In this document: piece after piece, positions 8,287-17,411 of the stretch
How the letters are laid out: every line of letters begins with the position of its first letter
Position numbering within the stretch: the stretch's first letter is position 1
Source of the DNA: Cellulomonas uda
Lineage (GTDB): Bacteria > Actinomycetota > Actinomycetes > Actinomycetales > Cellulomonadaceae
DNA: 64,000 bases
Reading direction: 5' to 3'
NCBI RefSeq assembly: GCF_006538705.1
Contig: NZ_BJLP01000012.1
Location: 1-64,000, forward strand
Made by a program: the position numbers and the translations under genes
The notes under the pieces: model-generated
What the model saw: the letters and a program-made list of their open reading frames with translations, nothing else
What the model was told of the DNA's origin: nothing
Databases searched by the model: none

Positions 8287-9993
8287 ATGACCACCACGTT
8301 CGACCGGCTCGTGCTCGAGCCACGGCGCACCGACGAACCGCTCGCGCGCCCGACGCGCTCCACCGAGACGCAGGCGGCCCAGAGCCCCTCGCTCGTCCTC
8401 ATGGTCCTGCTCGCGAGCGCGGGCATCGTCGTCTACGCCGTCTTCCTGCTCAACCCGGACAACCGCGGCGACTGGCTGCCCTACAGCATGGTCATCGCCG
8501 CCGAGACGGTGCTCGTCGTCCACGCGCTCCTCGCGATGTGGACCGTCCTGTCCGCGGGCCACGACCCGCGCGGCTTCACGTTCCACCACGCGCAGGACCG
8601 CCTGTACGACGTCGCCGAGATCATGCGCGACCGGGTCGAGAACCGACCGCAGGACTGGCAGGTGTACCTCGCCGACCGGCCCGTCACCATCGACGTGCTC
8701 ATCACGACGTACGGCGAGGACCTCGACACGATCCGCAGGACCGTGACCGCCGCGGTGGCCATGCAGGGCCGCCACCGCACCTGGGTGCTCGACGACGGCC
8801 GGTCCGACGAGGTGCGGGACCTGGCCGCCGAGCTCGGCGCGCGCTACGTGCGCCGGCTGTCCAGCAACGGCGCCAAGGCCGGGAACATCAACCACGCGCT
8901 GTCCATCGCGCGCGGTGACCTGTTCGCCGTGCTCGACGCCGACTTCGTCCCGCACCCGACGTTCCTGCACGAGACCGTGCCGTTCTTCGCCGACGACCAG
9001 GTCGCGTTCGTCCAGACGCCGCAGACGTACGGCAACCTGCACACCGTCATCTCGAAGGGCGCCGCGTACATGCAGGCGGTCTTCTACCGGTACATCCAGC
9101 CCGGCCGGAACCGGTTCAACGCCGCGTTCTGCGTCGGCACCAACGTGGTGTTCCGGCGCGCGGCGATCGACTCGGTCGGGGGGATCTACTCCGACTCCAA
9201 GTCCGAGGACGTGTGGACCTCGCTCATGCTCCACGAGAAGGGCTGGCGCACGGTGTACATCCCGGACGCGCTCGCGGTCGGCGACACCCCCGAGACCATC
9301 GAGGCGTACTCCAAGCAGCAGCTGCGCTGGGCGACCGGTGGATTCGAGATCATGCTCACGCACAACCCGCTCTCGCGGCGTCACCCGCTCACCCTCGACC
9401 AGCGCCTGCAGTACACCGTGACCGCGACGCACTACCTCACGGGCATCGCACCGCTGCTCCTGCTGCTCGTCCCACCGCTGCAGATCTACTTCGACCTGAC
9501 CCCGATGAACCTCACCATCACGCCGCTGACCTGGGTGCTGTACTACGCGGGCTTCTACGTGATGCAGATCTTCCTGGCGTTCTACACGCTCGGGTCGTTC
9601 CGCTGGCAGGTCCTGCTGCTCGCCTCGGTGTCGTTCCCCATCTACACGCGCGCGCTGGTCAACGCGCTGCTGCGCCGCGACCAGGCATGGCACGTCACCG
9701 GGTCGAAGGGCGCGTACCGCTCGCCCTTCGCGTTCATCACCACGCAGGTGCTGTTCTTCGAGCTCCTCGCCATCACGACCGCCGTGGGGATCTGGAAGGA
9801 CGTCTCCAACGGGTACCCGAGCCTCGCGGTCGCGTGGAACGCGACCAACACGCTCATCCTCGGCGGGTTCGTCGTGACCGCGTGGCGCGAGGGACGCGCC
9901 GGACGGCGGGCCGCGCGCGAGCACGCGGCGGCCGAGCGAGACATGCACGTGCGCGAGGGCTCCCTCGCGCTGACGACGGGAGGTGCGGCATGA
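8287..9993 (+). CDS. Cellulose-synthase-like GT2 (probable beta-glucan synthase)
   Basis: This is a processive inner-membrane glycosyltransferase (568 aa) of the BcsA/CrdS/BgsA type. Two N-terminal membrane helices (about 35-55 and 65-88) precede the GT-A domain. It shows VLDDG (Asp 169-170), DAD (217-219), FCVGTN (281-286), SED (306-308) and QQLRW (344-348), the D, D, D, QxxRW set of processive synthases. A run of C-terminal helices follows. No PilZ motif (RxxxR, DxSxxG) is visible, so direct PilZ control by c-di-GMP is unlikely. ATG 8287 follows a strong GGAGGGGG Shine-Dalgarno; the upstream extension of the frame lacks one. The coupled HlyD-like and GH81 genes suggest a beta-1,3-containing glucan as product. 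The linkage is inferred. Confidence 0.88.
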   Translation: MTTTFDRLVLEPRRTDEPLARPTRSTETQAAQSPSLVLMVLLASAGIVVYAVFLLNPDNRGDWLPYSMVIAAETVLVVHALLAMWTVLSAGHDPRGFTFHHAQDRLYDVAEIMRDRVENRPQDWQVYLADRPVTIDVLITTYGEDLDTIRRTVTAAVAMQGRHRTWVLDDGRSDEVRDLAAELGARYVRRLSSNGAKAGNINHALSIARGDLFAVLDADFVPHPTFLHETVPFFADDQVAFVQTPQTYGNLHTVISKGAAYMQAVFYRYIQPGRNRFNAAFCVGTNVVFRRAAIDSVGGIYSDSKSEDVWTSLMLHEKGWRTVYIPDALAVGDTPETIEAYSKQQLRWATGGFEIMLTHNPLSRRHPLTLDQRLQYTVTATHYLTGIAPLLLLLVPPLQIYFDLTPMNLTITPLTWVLYYAGFYVMQIFLAFYTLGSFRWQVLLLASVSFPIYTRALVNALLRRDQAWHVTGSKGAYRSPFAFITTQVLFFELLAITTAVGIWKDVSNGYPSLAVAWNATNTLILGGFVVTAWREGRAGRRAAREHAAAERDMHVREGSLALTTGGAA

Positions 9994-10721
9994 CCTGGCG
10001 CGTGCGGTTCAAGCTCTTCGCGGGGACGGTCCTCGTGCTGCTCGTGGCGGCCTACGCCACGTACCACGTGAACGAGACGCGCGGCACGGCCGTCAGCGAC
10101 TCGGCGCAGATCCTCGGGGAGACGTACGTCGTCGGCACCCCGTACGCCGGCCTCGTCGTCGCGCAGAAGGTCGCCGTCGGCGACGTCGTGTCCGAGGGCG
10201 ACCCGCTGTTCGTCATCGACTCCGCCGCGCTCGACCGCGACCTGTCGCTCGGCACGGTGAGCACCGCGGGGCAGGCGACCACGATCGACGTCGACGGCAA
10301 CCTCGTCGTCCTCGCGACGCAGGACGGCACCGTCACGGACGTCGCCGCGCAGTCCGGCACGTTCGTCTCCGCCGCGGACCACCTGGCGACCGTGCAGATC
10401 GCCGGGTCGCTGTACGTGCAGGCCGAGTACACGCTCACGCCCAAGGAGTACGCCCGCGTCCCGGAGGACGCCGCGGTGACGATCGAGCTTCCCAGCACCG
10501 CGACCCTGCGCGGCACCGTCGAGCGGGTGCAGGTCACCACGGTCGGCGGCAAGGCGCTCGCGCTCGTCACGGTCGGGTCCGACGAGCTGGTCGACGGCGA
10601 GGAGAACGGCCTGGTCGGGTCCGGGACCCCCGTGACCGCGAGCATCTCCCTGCGCAACGACGGGGTGGTGACGACCGTCTCGCACGCCGTGACCACCTAC
10701 GTCCGGGGGGTGTTCGGGTGA
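9990..10721 (+). CDS. HlyD-like membrane-anchored accessory protein
   Basis: The product (243 aa) has an N-terminal membrane anchor (about residues 8-27) followed by an extracytoplasmic part with biotinyl/lipoyl-like folds, as in membrane-fusion proteins: TPYAGLVVAQKVAVGDVV with GDPLFVIDS, then a second half, VVLATQDGTVTDVAAQSGTFV. It overlaps the GT2 stop (ATGA) and itself overlaps the GH81 start. In Sinorhizobium the pair BgsA (GT2) and BgsB (HlyD-like) makes a mixed-linkage beta-glucan, so a role in polymer assembly or export alongside the synthase is a fair inference. There is no outer membrane here, so it cannot bridge two membranes; it may guide the chain at the cell surface. Confidence 0.7.
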   Translation: MTWRVRFKLFAGTVLVLLVAAYATYHVNETRGTAVSDSAQILGETYVVGTPYAGLVVAQKVAVGDVVSEGDPLFVIDSAALDRDLSLGTVSTAGQATTIDVDGNLVVLATQDGTVTDVAAQSGTFVSAADHLATVQIAGSLYVQAEYTLTPKEYARVPEDAAVTIELPSTATLRGTVERVQVTTVGGKALALVTVGSDELVDGEENGLVGSGTPVTASISLRNDGVVTTVSHAVTTYVRGVFG

Positions 10722-12763
10722 CGCGGCGCTGGTGGCTCGTCCTCGCGCTCGTCGCCCTGGTCGCGGTCGTCACGGGGGGTGTCGCGGCCCTCGTGAGCGA
10801 CCGGGACCGCGCCGCGGCGACCAGCGGCGGCGCACCCGGCCCGCCGGACGCGCGCGTCCCCGCGCTCGACACTGCGGCGCTCGTCGCCGACGTCCCCGCG
10901 CGTGACGTGGCACGGCTCCCCACCGCGCGCGTCGCGGACGGGGTGCTGCCGCAGACGAACCGCTGGTACAGCGGCCTGGTGTTCGGCGACGAGCCCGTGT
11001 TCGCCCAGCCCCTGTCGTTCCAGCTCACCGACGCGGGCTTCACGCTCGGGCTGCCGAAGCCCGTCGCGACGGAGAAGACGATCGCGGGACCGCACGTCCC
11101 CGCGCTCACCGTCGACGTCGGCGCGGCGTCCGCCGTCGTCAGCGCGGCCGACCCCGTCGCGGTGACGATCGACCTGCTGGACGAGGCGGGTGAGGTGCTC
11201 GGGCACGTCGCGCTCGCGGAGGGCTCGCCCGTCGTGACGTTCACGGCCGCACGCGACGTCACCGTCCGGACCGACGGCGGACTGACGGCGACGCCCGACG
11301 GCCCGGCCGCCGCGCAGGGCGACGTGGCGGGAGCGGTGTGGGCGCTCGCGGCGCCCGGCTTCGACGCGGGTGCCACCACGCTCGCCCGCGGGGAGGTCGC
11401 GGGCTGGTACGCCCTGCCGGACGGGGCGAGCGCGGCGGCGCAGGACGCGTTGGCGGCCGCAGCCCGGCACCCGGTGGAGTCCGTCGACGTGACCTACGGC
11501 GTCGACGACGAGCACGCCCGCACCACCCTCACGTACCGGACCCGCGGCGGGGCCGGCGCCTACGTGCTGTCCCCGCACCACCGCGCGGGTGACCAGCCCG
11601 CGCGCACCGGATGCGGGCTGGGGGAGTACGCGTCCGTCGGCGGGCCGCTCGAGCTGTGCGCGGGCTCGGTGCTGTCCGCGTACGCGCCGACGGTCGCCCC
11701 CGCGGGTGTCCCGGACGTCCGCGGGGCGTCCGACGAGCAGCGCAGCGCGATCCTGGCCGCACTCGAGCAGGACGTCGCCGCCACGCCCGCCTTCCCGTCC
11801 GACACCTACTTCGGTGGCAAGGCGCTGTTCCGTGCCGCCACGCTCGTCGTGCTGGGCGAGCAGCTCGGCGCGGACGACGTGGTCGCCGACCTGCGGGCCA
11901 CGACGGCCGACGCGCTGCGCGAGTGGGCGCAGTCCGACGGCTGCACGCAGCGCGACGCGCGCTGCTTCGTCTACGACCCGACGGCCCGCGCCGCCGTCGG
12001 CCTGCAGGCGTCGTTCGGCTCCGACGAGCTCAACGATCACCACTTCCACCACGGCTACCTCCTGGCGGCCGCGGGCCTGCTCGCGGCCGACGACCCCGCG
12101 CTCGCCGACGACCTCGGTGTGCTCGACCTGCTCGCGGCCGACGTCGCCAACCCCACGGCGAGCGACGAGCTCCCGCAGCTGCGCTCGTTCGACCCGTACG
12201 CGGGTCACTCCTGGGCCTCGGGACCCTCGCAGTTCGCCGACGGCAACAACCAGGAGTCCAGCTCCGAGGCGGTCAACGCGTGGAACGGCCTCGGGCTGTG
12301 GGCCCGCGCGACGGGTCAGGACGCGCTGCTGGTGGAGGCGACGTGGCTCGCCTCGACCGAGTCCCTGGCGGCGCGTACCTACTGGACCGCGCCGGACCTG
12401 GCGTGGGCGCCGGGGTTCACGCACCAGGTCGTCTCGCTCGTGTGGGGCGGCAAGCGTGACTACGCCACCTGGTTCAGCCCCGAGCCGGCCGCGATCCTCG
12501 GTATCCAGCTCATCCCGATGGGCCCGGCACAGCGGGCGCTCGCCACCGACGTGGACCCGCAGCGGATCCGCGCGGCCGTGGACGAGGGGGGTGCGGACGG
12601 GACGGCGACCACGTTCGGCGGCTACCTGCTCGCGTACCTCGCGCTCGCAGGTCCCGACGACGCCGCCACGGCGTGGGAGCGCCTGCGCGCGGTCCCCGAC
12701 GACGCGATCGACGACGGCACGTCACGCGCTGCGCTGCTCGCCTTCGTCGCCGCGCTCGGCTGA
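10718..12763 (+). CDS. GH81 endo-beta-1,3-glucanase, membrane-anchored
   Basis: The product (681 aa) has an N-terminal hydrophobic segment (about 5-27) that is a signal or membrane anchor, then a GH81 domain. Family signs are NRWYSGLVFG and PVFAQPLSFQ near the N-terminus, the segment NDHHFHHGYLL (about residue 440) and NNQESSSEA (about 510) with the conserved glutamates. GH81 enzymes cleave beta-1,3-glucans. The GTG start overlaps the HlyD-like gene, so it is made together with the synthase. That parallels cellulase BcsZ in cellulose operons and suggests trimming or editing of a nascent beta-1,3-glucan rather than nutrition. The 3' end overlaps the convergent gene at 12722-13249 by 42 bp, with no terminator visible between them. 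Confidence 0.88.
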   Translation: MTRRWWLVLALVALVAVVTGGVAALVSDRDRAAATSGGAPGPPDARVPALDTAALVADVPARDVARLPTARVADGVLPQTNRWYSGLVFGDEPVFAQPLSFQLTDAGFTLGLPKPVATEKTIAGPHVPALTVDVGAASAVVSAADPVAVTIDLLDEAGEVLGHVALAEGSPVVTFTAARDVTVRTDGGLTATPDGPAAAQGDVAGAVWALAAPGFDAGATTLARGEVAGWYALPDGASAAAQDALAAAARHPVESVDVTYGVDDEHARTTLTYRTRGGAGAYVLSPHHRAGDQPARTGCGLGEYASVGGPLELCAGSVLSAYAPTVAPAGVPDVRGASDEQRSAILAALEQDVAATPAFPSDTYFGGKALFRAATLVVLGEQLGADDVVADLRATTADALREWAQSDGCTQRDARCFVYDPTARAAVGLQASFGSDELNDHHFHHGYLLAAAGLLAADDPALADDLGVLDLLAADVANPTASDELPQLRSFDPYAGHSWASGPSQFADGNNQESSSEAVNAWNGLGLWARATGQDALLVEATWLASTESLAARTYWTAPDLAWAPGFTHQVVSLVWGGKRDYATWFSPEPAAILGIQLIPMGPAQRALATDVDPQRIRAAVDEGGADGTATTFGGYLLAYLALAGPDDAATAWERLRAVPDDAIDDGTSRAALLAFVAALG

Positions 12764-13249
12764 CGGCTCGACCTCTGCCTCGACCGACGGTGGTCCACTC
12801 GGCGGACCCTTCTCCCAGGACGCGACCGGACCCGGCACGACGACGAAGGAGGGGTGGGCGCGCAGTCGGGCGGCGCGCAGCGCGTGCGCGGCCGCGGGGT
12901 CCCGCACGTCGAGCTTGGCGAGCAGGTGCGCGCGCTCGTACGCGAGCTGGCCCTCGGTCACGACGAGCAGCGTCGCCACGTCGCGCGGCAGCTCGGCGTG
13001 CCGGCGCACGGCGATCCGCGTCCGGTCGAACCGGTAGCCGCGCGCGTCCGCCTCGTCGGCCAGCGCCTCGAGGTACGTCCCGACCGCGGCCAGCGGCACC
13101 GGGGCGGCGCGGAACCGCTCGAGCTGCGGGTGGCGGCCGTAACCGCCCTCGGGCCGCCGCAGGGCCGCCTGCGCGAGGAGACCCTCGCGCCAGCAGGCGA
13201 CCAGGCCCACGCGGTCGAGGTGCTCGGGGTGCACCGACCAGAGCCTCAC
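12722..13249 (-). CDS. Pyrimidine-dimer DNA glycosylase-like protein (Pyr_excise)
   Basis: The product (175 aa) begins RLWSVHPEHLDRVGLVACWRE and continues AQAALRRPEGGYGRHPQLERF, the pattern of bacterial proteins grouped with T4 endonuclease V (Pyr_excise family, PF03013). T4 endonuclease V nicks DNA at UV-induced pyrimidine dimers; for this subfamily the activity is assumed. The GTG start overlaps the crtEb stop (GTGA), so it is the last gene of the carotenoid operon, pairing a pigment that protects from light with a UV-repair-like enzyme. The frame is open far upstream, but that region is a shadow of crtEb. Its last 13 codons overlap the convergent GH81 gene. Confidence 0.65.
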   Translation of the reverse strand: MRLWSVHPEHLDRVGLVACWREGLLAQAALRRPEGGYGRHPQLERFRAAPVPLAAVGTYLEALADEADARGYRFDRTRIAVRRHAELPRDVATLLVVTEGQLAYERAHLLAKLDVRDPAAAHALRAARLRAHPSFVVVPGPVASWEKGPPSGPPSVEAEVEPSAERGDEGEQRSA

Positions 13250-14175
13250 GACCCGCCCCCGACCACGTGCGCGAGGATCAGGCCCTGCGTGACCGCGAAA
13301 CCCGCGACCAGGTTGAGCCACAGGAAGCGCCGCCAGCCGCGGTTGGCGCTCTCGCACTCCTCGTCGGTCACGTCCCGGAACGGCGCGACGGACACGAGGT
13401 AGGCGACGGGCACCGCGGCCGCCAGCGCGGTGGGCCAGCCCGCGGTGAGCAGGAGCACCGCGGCGAGCCCGTAGCCCGCCATGGCGAGGCGCACCGTGCG
13501 GCGTGCCCCCAGGACGGTCGCGACCGAGCCGATCCCCGCCCCGCGGTCGGCGCGCACGTCCTGCACCGCACCGAAGGCGTGCGACGCGCAGCCCCACGCG
13601 GTGAACGCCAGGAGCGTCGCGACGACGGGCCACGTCCAGGCCCCGCCGGCCGCGGCGACGCCCACCACCGCGGGTCCGACGAAGTGGCTCGCGGACGTCA
13701 CCGAGTCGACGCCCGGCCGTTCCTTGAACCGCAGCCGCGGTGCGGAGTAGGCGACGACCGTGAACACGCACACAGCGAGCGGGACGAGCGCCCACGGATG
13801 CCCCGCGACGACGGCCAGCACGGCGAGCGCGACGAGGAACGGCGCGTTGCTCGCGACCGCGGCGACCACCGTCGTGCGGTGCCACCGCGTGTCCAGCACG
13901 ACGCCCTCGACCCCACCCTTGCGGGGGTTCGCGAGGTCCGACTCGTGGTCCCACACGTCGTTCAGCCCGTACATCAGCAGGTTGTACGGCACCAGGAAGT
14001 ACAGCGTCCCGACGACGAGCAGGGCGTCGACCGCGCCGCCCGCGAGCAGGTACCCGGCGGCGAACGGGTACGCGGTGTTGATCCAGCTCAGCGGACGCGA
14101 GGACCCCAGCACCTGGCGGAGCCCGGCGAGCGCCTCGCTCCCGGGGGTGGTGGCGCGGGGGGTCACGGCGGTCAC
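13246..14175 (-). CDS. crtEb: Lycopene elongase CrtEb (UbiA-type prenyltransferase)
   Basis: This integral-membrane prenyltransferase (309 aa) adds C5 units to lycopene, the step from C40 to C50 carotenoids. The first Asp-rich motif NDVWDHESDLANPRKGG and the second, GAVQDVRADRGAGI, are typical of the UbiA superfamily, and several hydrophobic helices follow. The GTG at 14175 overlaps the crtYf stop. The gene order crtE-crtB-crtI-crtYe-crtYf-crtEb matches the decaprenoxanthin cluster of Corynebacterium glutamicum (which has one additional gene), so the function comes from fold plus context. Other UbiA substrates cannot be excluded from sequence alone. Confidence 0.88.
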   Translation of the reverse strand: MTAVTPRATTPGSEALAGLRQVLGSSRPLSWINTAYPFAAGYLLAGGAVDALLVVGTLYFLVPYNLLMYGLNDVWDHESDLANPRKGGVEGVVLDTRWHRTTVVAAVASNAPFLVALAVLAVVAGHPWALVPLAVCVFTVVAYSAPRLRFKERPGVDSVTSASHFVGPAVVGVAAAGGAWTWPVVATLLAFTAWGCASHAFGAVQDVRADRGAGIGSVATVLGARRTVRLAMAGYGLAAVLLLTAGWPTALAAAVPVAYLVSVAPFRDVTDEECESANRGWRRFLWLNLVAGFAVTQGLILAHVVGGGS

Positions 14176-14504
14176 GCGCGGGCCTCCGTGGTCCGTCGGT
14201 CGGTGGTGAGCGCGAGCAGGGACGGCAGCGCGAGCGCCGCCGCGAGCGGCCAGGCGAGGTCCTCGACCGGGGCGCGGCCCACGCGGGGCCCGAGCAGCGC
14301 GGCCTCGTCGTAGCGGAACAGGTCGGCGGCGATCATCAGCGAGTCGAACACCACGGTCAGCAGGCACAGCGCGGCCGCGGTCAGTCCCAGCACCGCGAGC
14401 AGCCGCGCGGGGCGTCGGCCGCGGCGCGGCTCGGTCGCCACCGCCCACGCGGCGACGGCGGCGCACGCCACGACCACGCCGACCCCGAGCCCCGCGTACG
14501 TCAT
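14172..14504 (-). CDS. crtYf: C50 carotenoid cyclase subunit CrtYf
   Basis: A small membrane protein (110 aa) with about three hydrophobic helices and the lycopene-cyclase-domain feature DSLMIAADLFRYDEAALLGPRVGRAPVEDLAW, written here only as landmarks: DLFRYD and PVEDLAW. With CrtYe it forms the heterodimeric cyclase that closes the end rings of the C50 carotenoid. ATG 14504 overlaps the crtYe stop (ATGA). The two subunits are each about 110-140 residues, as in other actinobacteria. Which of the pair is Ye and which Yf is taken from gene order. Confidence 0.85.
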   Translation of the reverse strand: MTYAGLGVGVVVACAAVAAWAVATEPRRGRRPARLLAVLGLTAAALCLLTVVFDSLMIAADLFRYDEAALLGPRVGRAPVEDLAWPLAAALALPSLLALTTDRRTTEARA

Positions 14505-14914
14505 GACGCGACCTCGCGCGGACGGGCGTCGTCGGACGGCACGTGCGCACCCGCGTCGGTGAGCGGCCCGTCGTCGTCGCGGCGCGAGCGCCGGGGTGCG
14601 CCGCCGACGAGCCGCTCGGCCCCGCCGGCCGCGACGAGCGTGACGTACGCGAAGAACACGACGAACACCACCTCCTCGAGCGGCAGGTGCGGCGCGAGCC
14701 ACACACCGAGCAGAGCGGGGGAGTCACCCCGCCCGTAGAACCCGGCCCGGATCGCGACGACGTCCCACAGCAGCAGCAGCGCCGCGGCGGCCGACCCGAC
14801 GGCGACCGTACGCGCGCGCGACCGCGGGTGCCACAGCGCGAGCCGCCAGCGTCGGTCGAGGAGCGCGACACCGGCGCCGGCCGCGAGCAGGCACAGCAGG
14901 TACGCACCCCTCAT
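14501..14914 (-). CDS. crtYe: C50 carotenoid cyclase subunit CrtYe
   Basis: The product (137 aa) is a membrane protein with three predicted helices and the cyclase-domain motif APHLPLEEVVFVVFFAYV, in which the LPLEE acidic pair is conserved. It starts at ATG 14914, which overlaps the crtI stop, and runs into crtYf by four bases. With CrtYf it makes the epsilon- or gamma-type rings of C50 carotenoids such as decaprenoxanthin or sarcinaxanthin; ring type cannot be told from sequence. The C-terminal tail is hydrophilic and charged, beyond the last helix. Confidence 0.87.
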   Translation of the reverse strand: MRGAYLLCLLAAGAGVALLDRRWRLALWHPRSRARTVAVGSAAAALLLLWDVVAIRAGFYGRGDSPALLGVWLAPHLPLEEVVFVVFFAYVTLVAAGGAERLVGGAPRRSRRDDDGPLTDAGAHVPSDDARPREVAS

Positions 14915-16512
14915 GCGGCGACCTCGCGCAGCCGCGCGGGGACCGGCAGAGGTCCCGTGGACGTGTCGCCGCGCAGCCGCTTGACGACGAGCTCGGCGCT
15001 GATGAGGCACATCGGCAGCCCGATCCCGGGCACCGTCGACCCGCCCGCGTACAGCAGCCCCGCGACCCGGCGGGACGCGTTGCGCCCGCGGAAGAACGCG
15101 CTCTGGCGCAGCGTGTGTGCCGGCCCGAGCGCGCTGCCGCTCCACGACGAGAGGTCGCGTGCGAAGTCGGCGGGCCCGACCGTCCGGCGCACGACGACGC
15201 GCGAGGCGAGGTCCGGCACCTGCGCCCAGTCGGCGAGCGTGGCGATCGCGGCGTCCGCGACGGCCTCGACGGCCGCGTCGCCCGAGCCCGCGATCCCGCC
15301 GGCGCCGATGGTCGGGTCGGCGGGCACGGGGACGAGCAGGAACAGGGTCTCGTGGTCGTCGGGGGCGACGCCGGGGTCGGTGCGCGAGGGGGTGCAGACG
15401 TAGAACGAGGCCGGGTCGGGCACGCGACGGCCCGCGCCGAAGATCGCGTCGAAGTTCGCGTGCCAGTCCCGGGTGAAGGCGAGCGTGTGGTGCGCGAGGG
15501 CCGGGAGACGACCGCGCACGCCCAGGTGCACGAGGACGGTGCCGAAGCCGGGGTCGCGCGAGTCCCACCACCGCTCGGGGTACGTCGCGAGCTCGGGCGG
15601 CAGGATCCGCGTCTCGAGGTCGTGCAGGTCGCCCGCACCGACGACGACGTCCGCGGCGAGCCGCTCACCGTCGGCGAGGTCCACGCCGACCACCCGGGCC
15701 CGGACCCCGCGGCGACCGCGCTCCGGGACGGTGGCGACGCCGGTGACCCGCGTGCCGGTGCGGACGCGCACGCCGGCGGCGGTCGCGGTGCGCACGAGCG
15801 CGTCGACGACCGCGCCGAAGCCCCCGCGCGGGTACAGCACGCCTGCCTCGAGGTCGGCGTGGCTCATGAGGTGGTACAGCGACGGTGCGCGGTCGGGCGA
15901 CGTGCCCAGGAACACGGCCGGGTAGCCGAGCACCTGACGGGCGCGATCGTCGGCGAAGCGCGCGGCGACGAACCGTTCGAGCGACGTGCCGAGGAGCCGG
16001 GCCAGCCGGGGGGCGCGTCGGACGACGTCACGCCCGACGAGCCCGCGCGGGCTCGCGAACGTCGTGTACAGGAAGTGCCGCAACGCGAGGTCGTACGCCT
16101 CGCGCGACGAGCGCAGGTACGCGTCGAGCCGCGCGCTCGAACCGGGCTCGAGTGCCTCGAACGCCTCGTGCGCGCGGCCCGTGCGCACGTCGACGGCCGG
16201 GGCACCGCCCTCGCCCTCGCGCGGCTCGAACAGGACCCGGTAGGCCGGGTCCAGGCGGACCAGGTCGAGCTCGTCCTCGGCGCTCGTGCCGCACAGCCGG
16301 AAGAAGTGGTCGAAGACCTCGGGCATGAGGTACCACGACGGCCCGAGGTCGAACGTGAACCCCTCGTGCTGCCACGTCGCCGCGCGCCCACCCACGTGGT
16401 GCTGCTGCTCGACCACCTCGACGTCGTAGCCCTCGCGCGCGAGCAGCGCCGCGGTCGCGAGCCCCGCGACACCGGCGCCGATCACCACCGCGCGCCGGCC
16501 GGCCCCGCTCAT
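14911..16512 (-). CDS. crtI: Phytoene desaturase CrtI
   Basis: CrtI (533 aa) desaturates phytoene stepwise to lycopene using FAD. The N-terminus has the dinucleotide-binding fold VVIGAGVAGLATAALLAREG followed by EVVEQQHHVGGRA, and the C-terminus has the family ending LLYAGGSTVPGIGLPMCL. I use ATG 16512 because it makes the ATGA overlap with crtB seen throughout this operon; a GTG two codons upstream (16518) is also possible. Third gene of the carotenoid operon; cytoplasmic face of the membrane. Confidence 0.93.
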   Translation of the reverse strand: MSGAGRRAVVIGAGVAGLATAALLAREGYDVEVVEQQHHVGGRAATWQHEGFTFDLGPSWYLMPEVFDHFFRLCGTSAEDELDLVRLDPAYRVLFEPREGEGGAPAVDVRTGRAHEAFEALEPGSSARLDAYLRSSREAYDLALRHFLYTTFASPRGLVGRDVVRRAPRLARLLGTSLERFVAARFADDRARQVLGYPAVFLGTSPDRAPSLYHLMSHADLEAGVLYPRGGFGAVVDALVRTATAAGVRVRTGTRVTGVATVPERGRRGVRARVVGVDLADGERLAADVVVGAGDLHDLETRILPPELATYPERWWDSRDPGFGTVLVHLGVRGRLPALAHHTLAFTRDWHANFDAIFGAGRRVPDPASFYVCTPSRTDPGVAPDDHETLFLLVPVPADPTIGAGGIAGSGDAAVEAVADAAIATLADWAQVPDLASRVVVRRTVGPADFARDLSSWSGSALGPAHTLRQSAFFRGRNASRRVAGLLYAGGSTVPGIGLPMCLISAELVVKRLRGDTSTGPLPVPARLREVAA

Positions 16513-17411
16513 CGCCACCCCGCGGGCAGCAGCGTGCGGGCGACCACGAGCGCCTTGGTCGGTGCGGGCACACGGACCCGCTCGGCCGCGATCCGCTCCG
16601 CGGGGGTCGCGCGCAGGCGGGCCGACAGCGCGGCGAACAGGTCGTGCGCAGCCCGCACCCCGCGCCGGCTGGACCGGGGGAGCGCGGCGACTCCCGCGGC
16701 GGCGGCGGCCAGGTCGGCGTCGACGTCGTCGAGGAGCGCGTCGCGCTGCGCGTCCGTCAGCGCGTGGGGGTCCAGCCCGGGCACGTACGCGCGCCCGAGG
16801 TCGTCCCGGTCGGCGGCGAGGTCACGCAGGAAGTTGACCTTCTGGAACGCGGCGCCCAGGCGGCTCGCGGCCGGCGCCAGGCGCTCGTAGCCGTGCGCGC
16901 GCGTGTCGTCGTCAGCGTCGGGGGCGGCGACGAACACCCGCAGGCACATGAGCCCCACCACCTCGGCGGACCCGTGCACGTATGTCGCGTAGGAACGCTC
17001 GTCGTGACGCGAGGCGTGCAGGTCGGTGCGCATCGAGGCGAAGAAGGGGCGCACGAGGTCCGGCCCGATGCCGTGCTCGCGGGCCGTGCGGGCGAACGCG
17101 TGCACGACGAGGTCGGTCGAGAAGCCGGTGCGCAGCGCCGTCAGCGTCTGCTCCTCGAGCGCGTCGAGGTAGGCGGCACGCTCCTCGACCGTGAGCGCCA
17201 GGTCGGGGGCGTCGACGATCTCGTCGGCCACGCGCACGAGCGCGTAGATGACGCGGACGTGACCCCGCACGGGCTCGCGCAGCAGGCGCGTGGCACGGCC
17301 GAACGACGTCGAGTACTCGCCGACGACCGTCGACGCGGCGGTCGCGGCGGCGTGCGCGTAGCGCTCCGCCCCGCCGTGCGGGACCTGCGCTCGAGCCGAG
17401 CCGCGCGTCAT
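16509..17411 (-). CDS. crtB: Phytoene synthase CrtB
   Basis: CrtB (300 aa) condenses two geranylgeranyl diphosphates to phytoene. The two Asp-rich motifs are present as RVADEIVDAP and NFLRDLAADRDDLGRAYVP, and YSTSFGRATRLL is the usual early squalene/phytoene synthase pattern. The ATG at 17411 overlaps the crtE stop in an ATGA junction; the longer frame upstream is a shadow of crtE. The length is normal for the family. It sits between crtE, which supplies the substrate, and crtI, which uses the product. Confidence 0.93.
   Translation of the reverse strand: MTRGSARAQVPHGGAERYAHAAATAASTVVGEYSTSFGRATRLLREPVRGHVRVIYALVRVADEIVDAPDLALTVEERAAYLDALEEQTLTALRTGFSTDLVVHAFARTAREHGIGPDLVRPFFASMRTDLHASRHDERSYATYVHGSAEVVGLMCLRVFVAAPDADDDTRAHGYERLAPAASRLGAAFQKVNFLRDLAADRDDLGRAYVPGLDPHALTDAQRDALLDDVDADLAAAAAGVAALPRSSRRGVRAAHDLFAALSARLRATPAERIAAERVRVPAPTKALVVARTLLPAGWR

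Noticed and set aside
8287-9993. c-di-GMP control of the GT2 through a PilZ domain
   Set aside because: The C-terminus after the last helix is short and basic and shows neither RxxxR nor DxSxxG.
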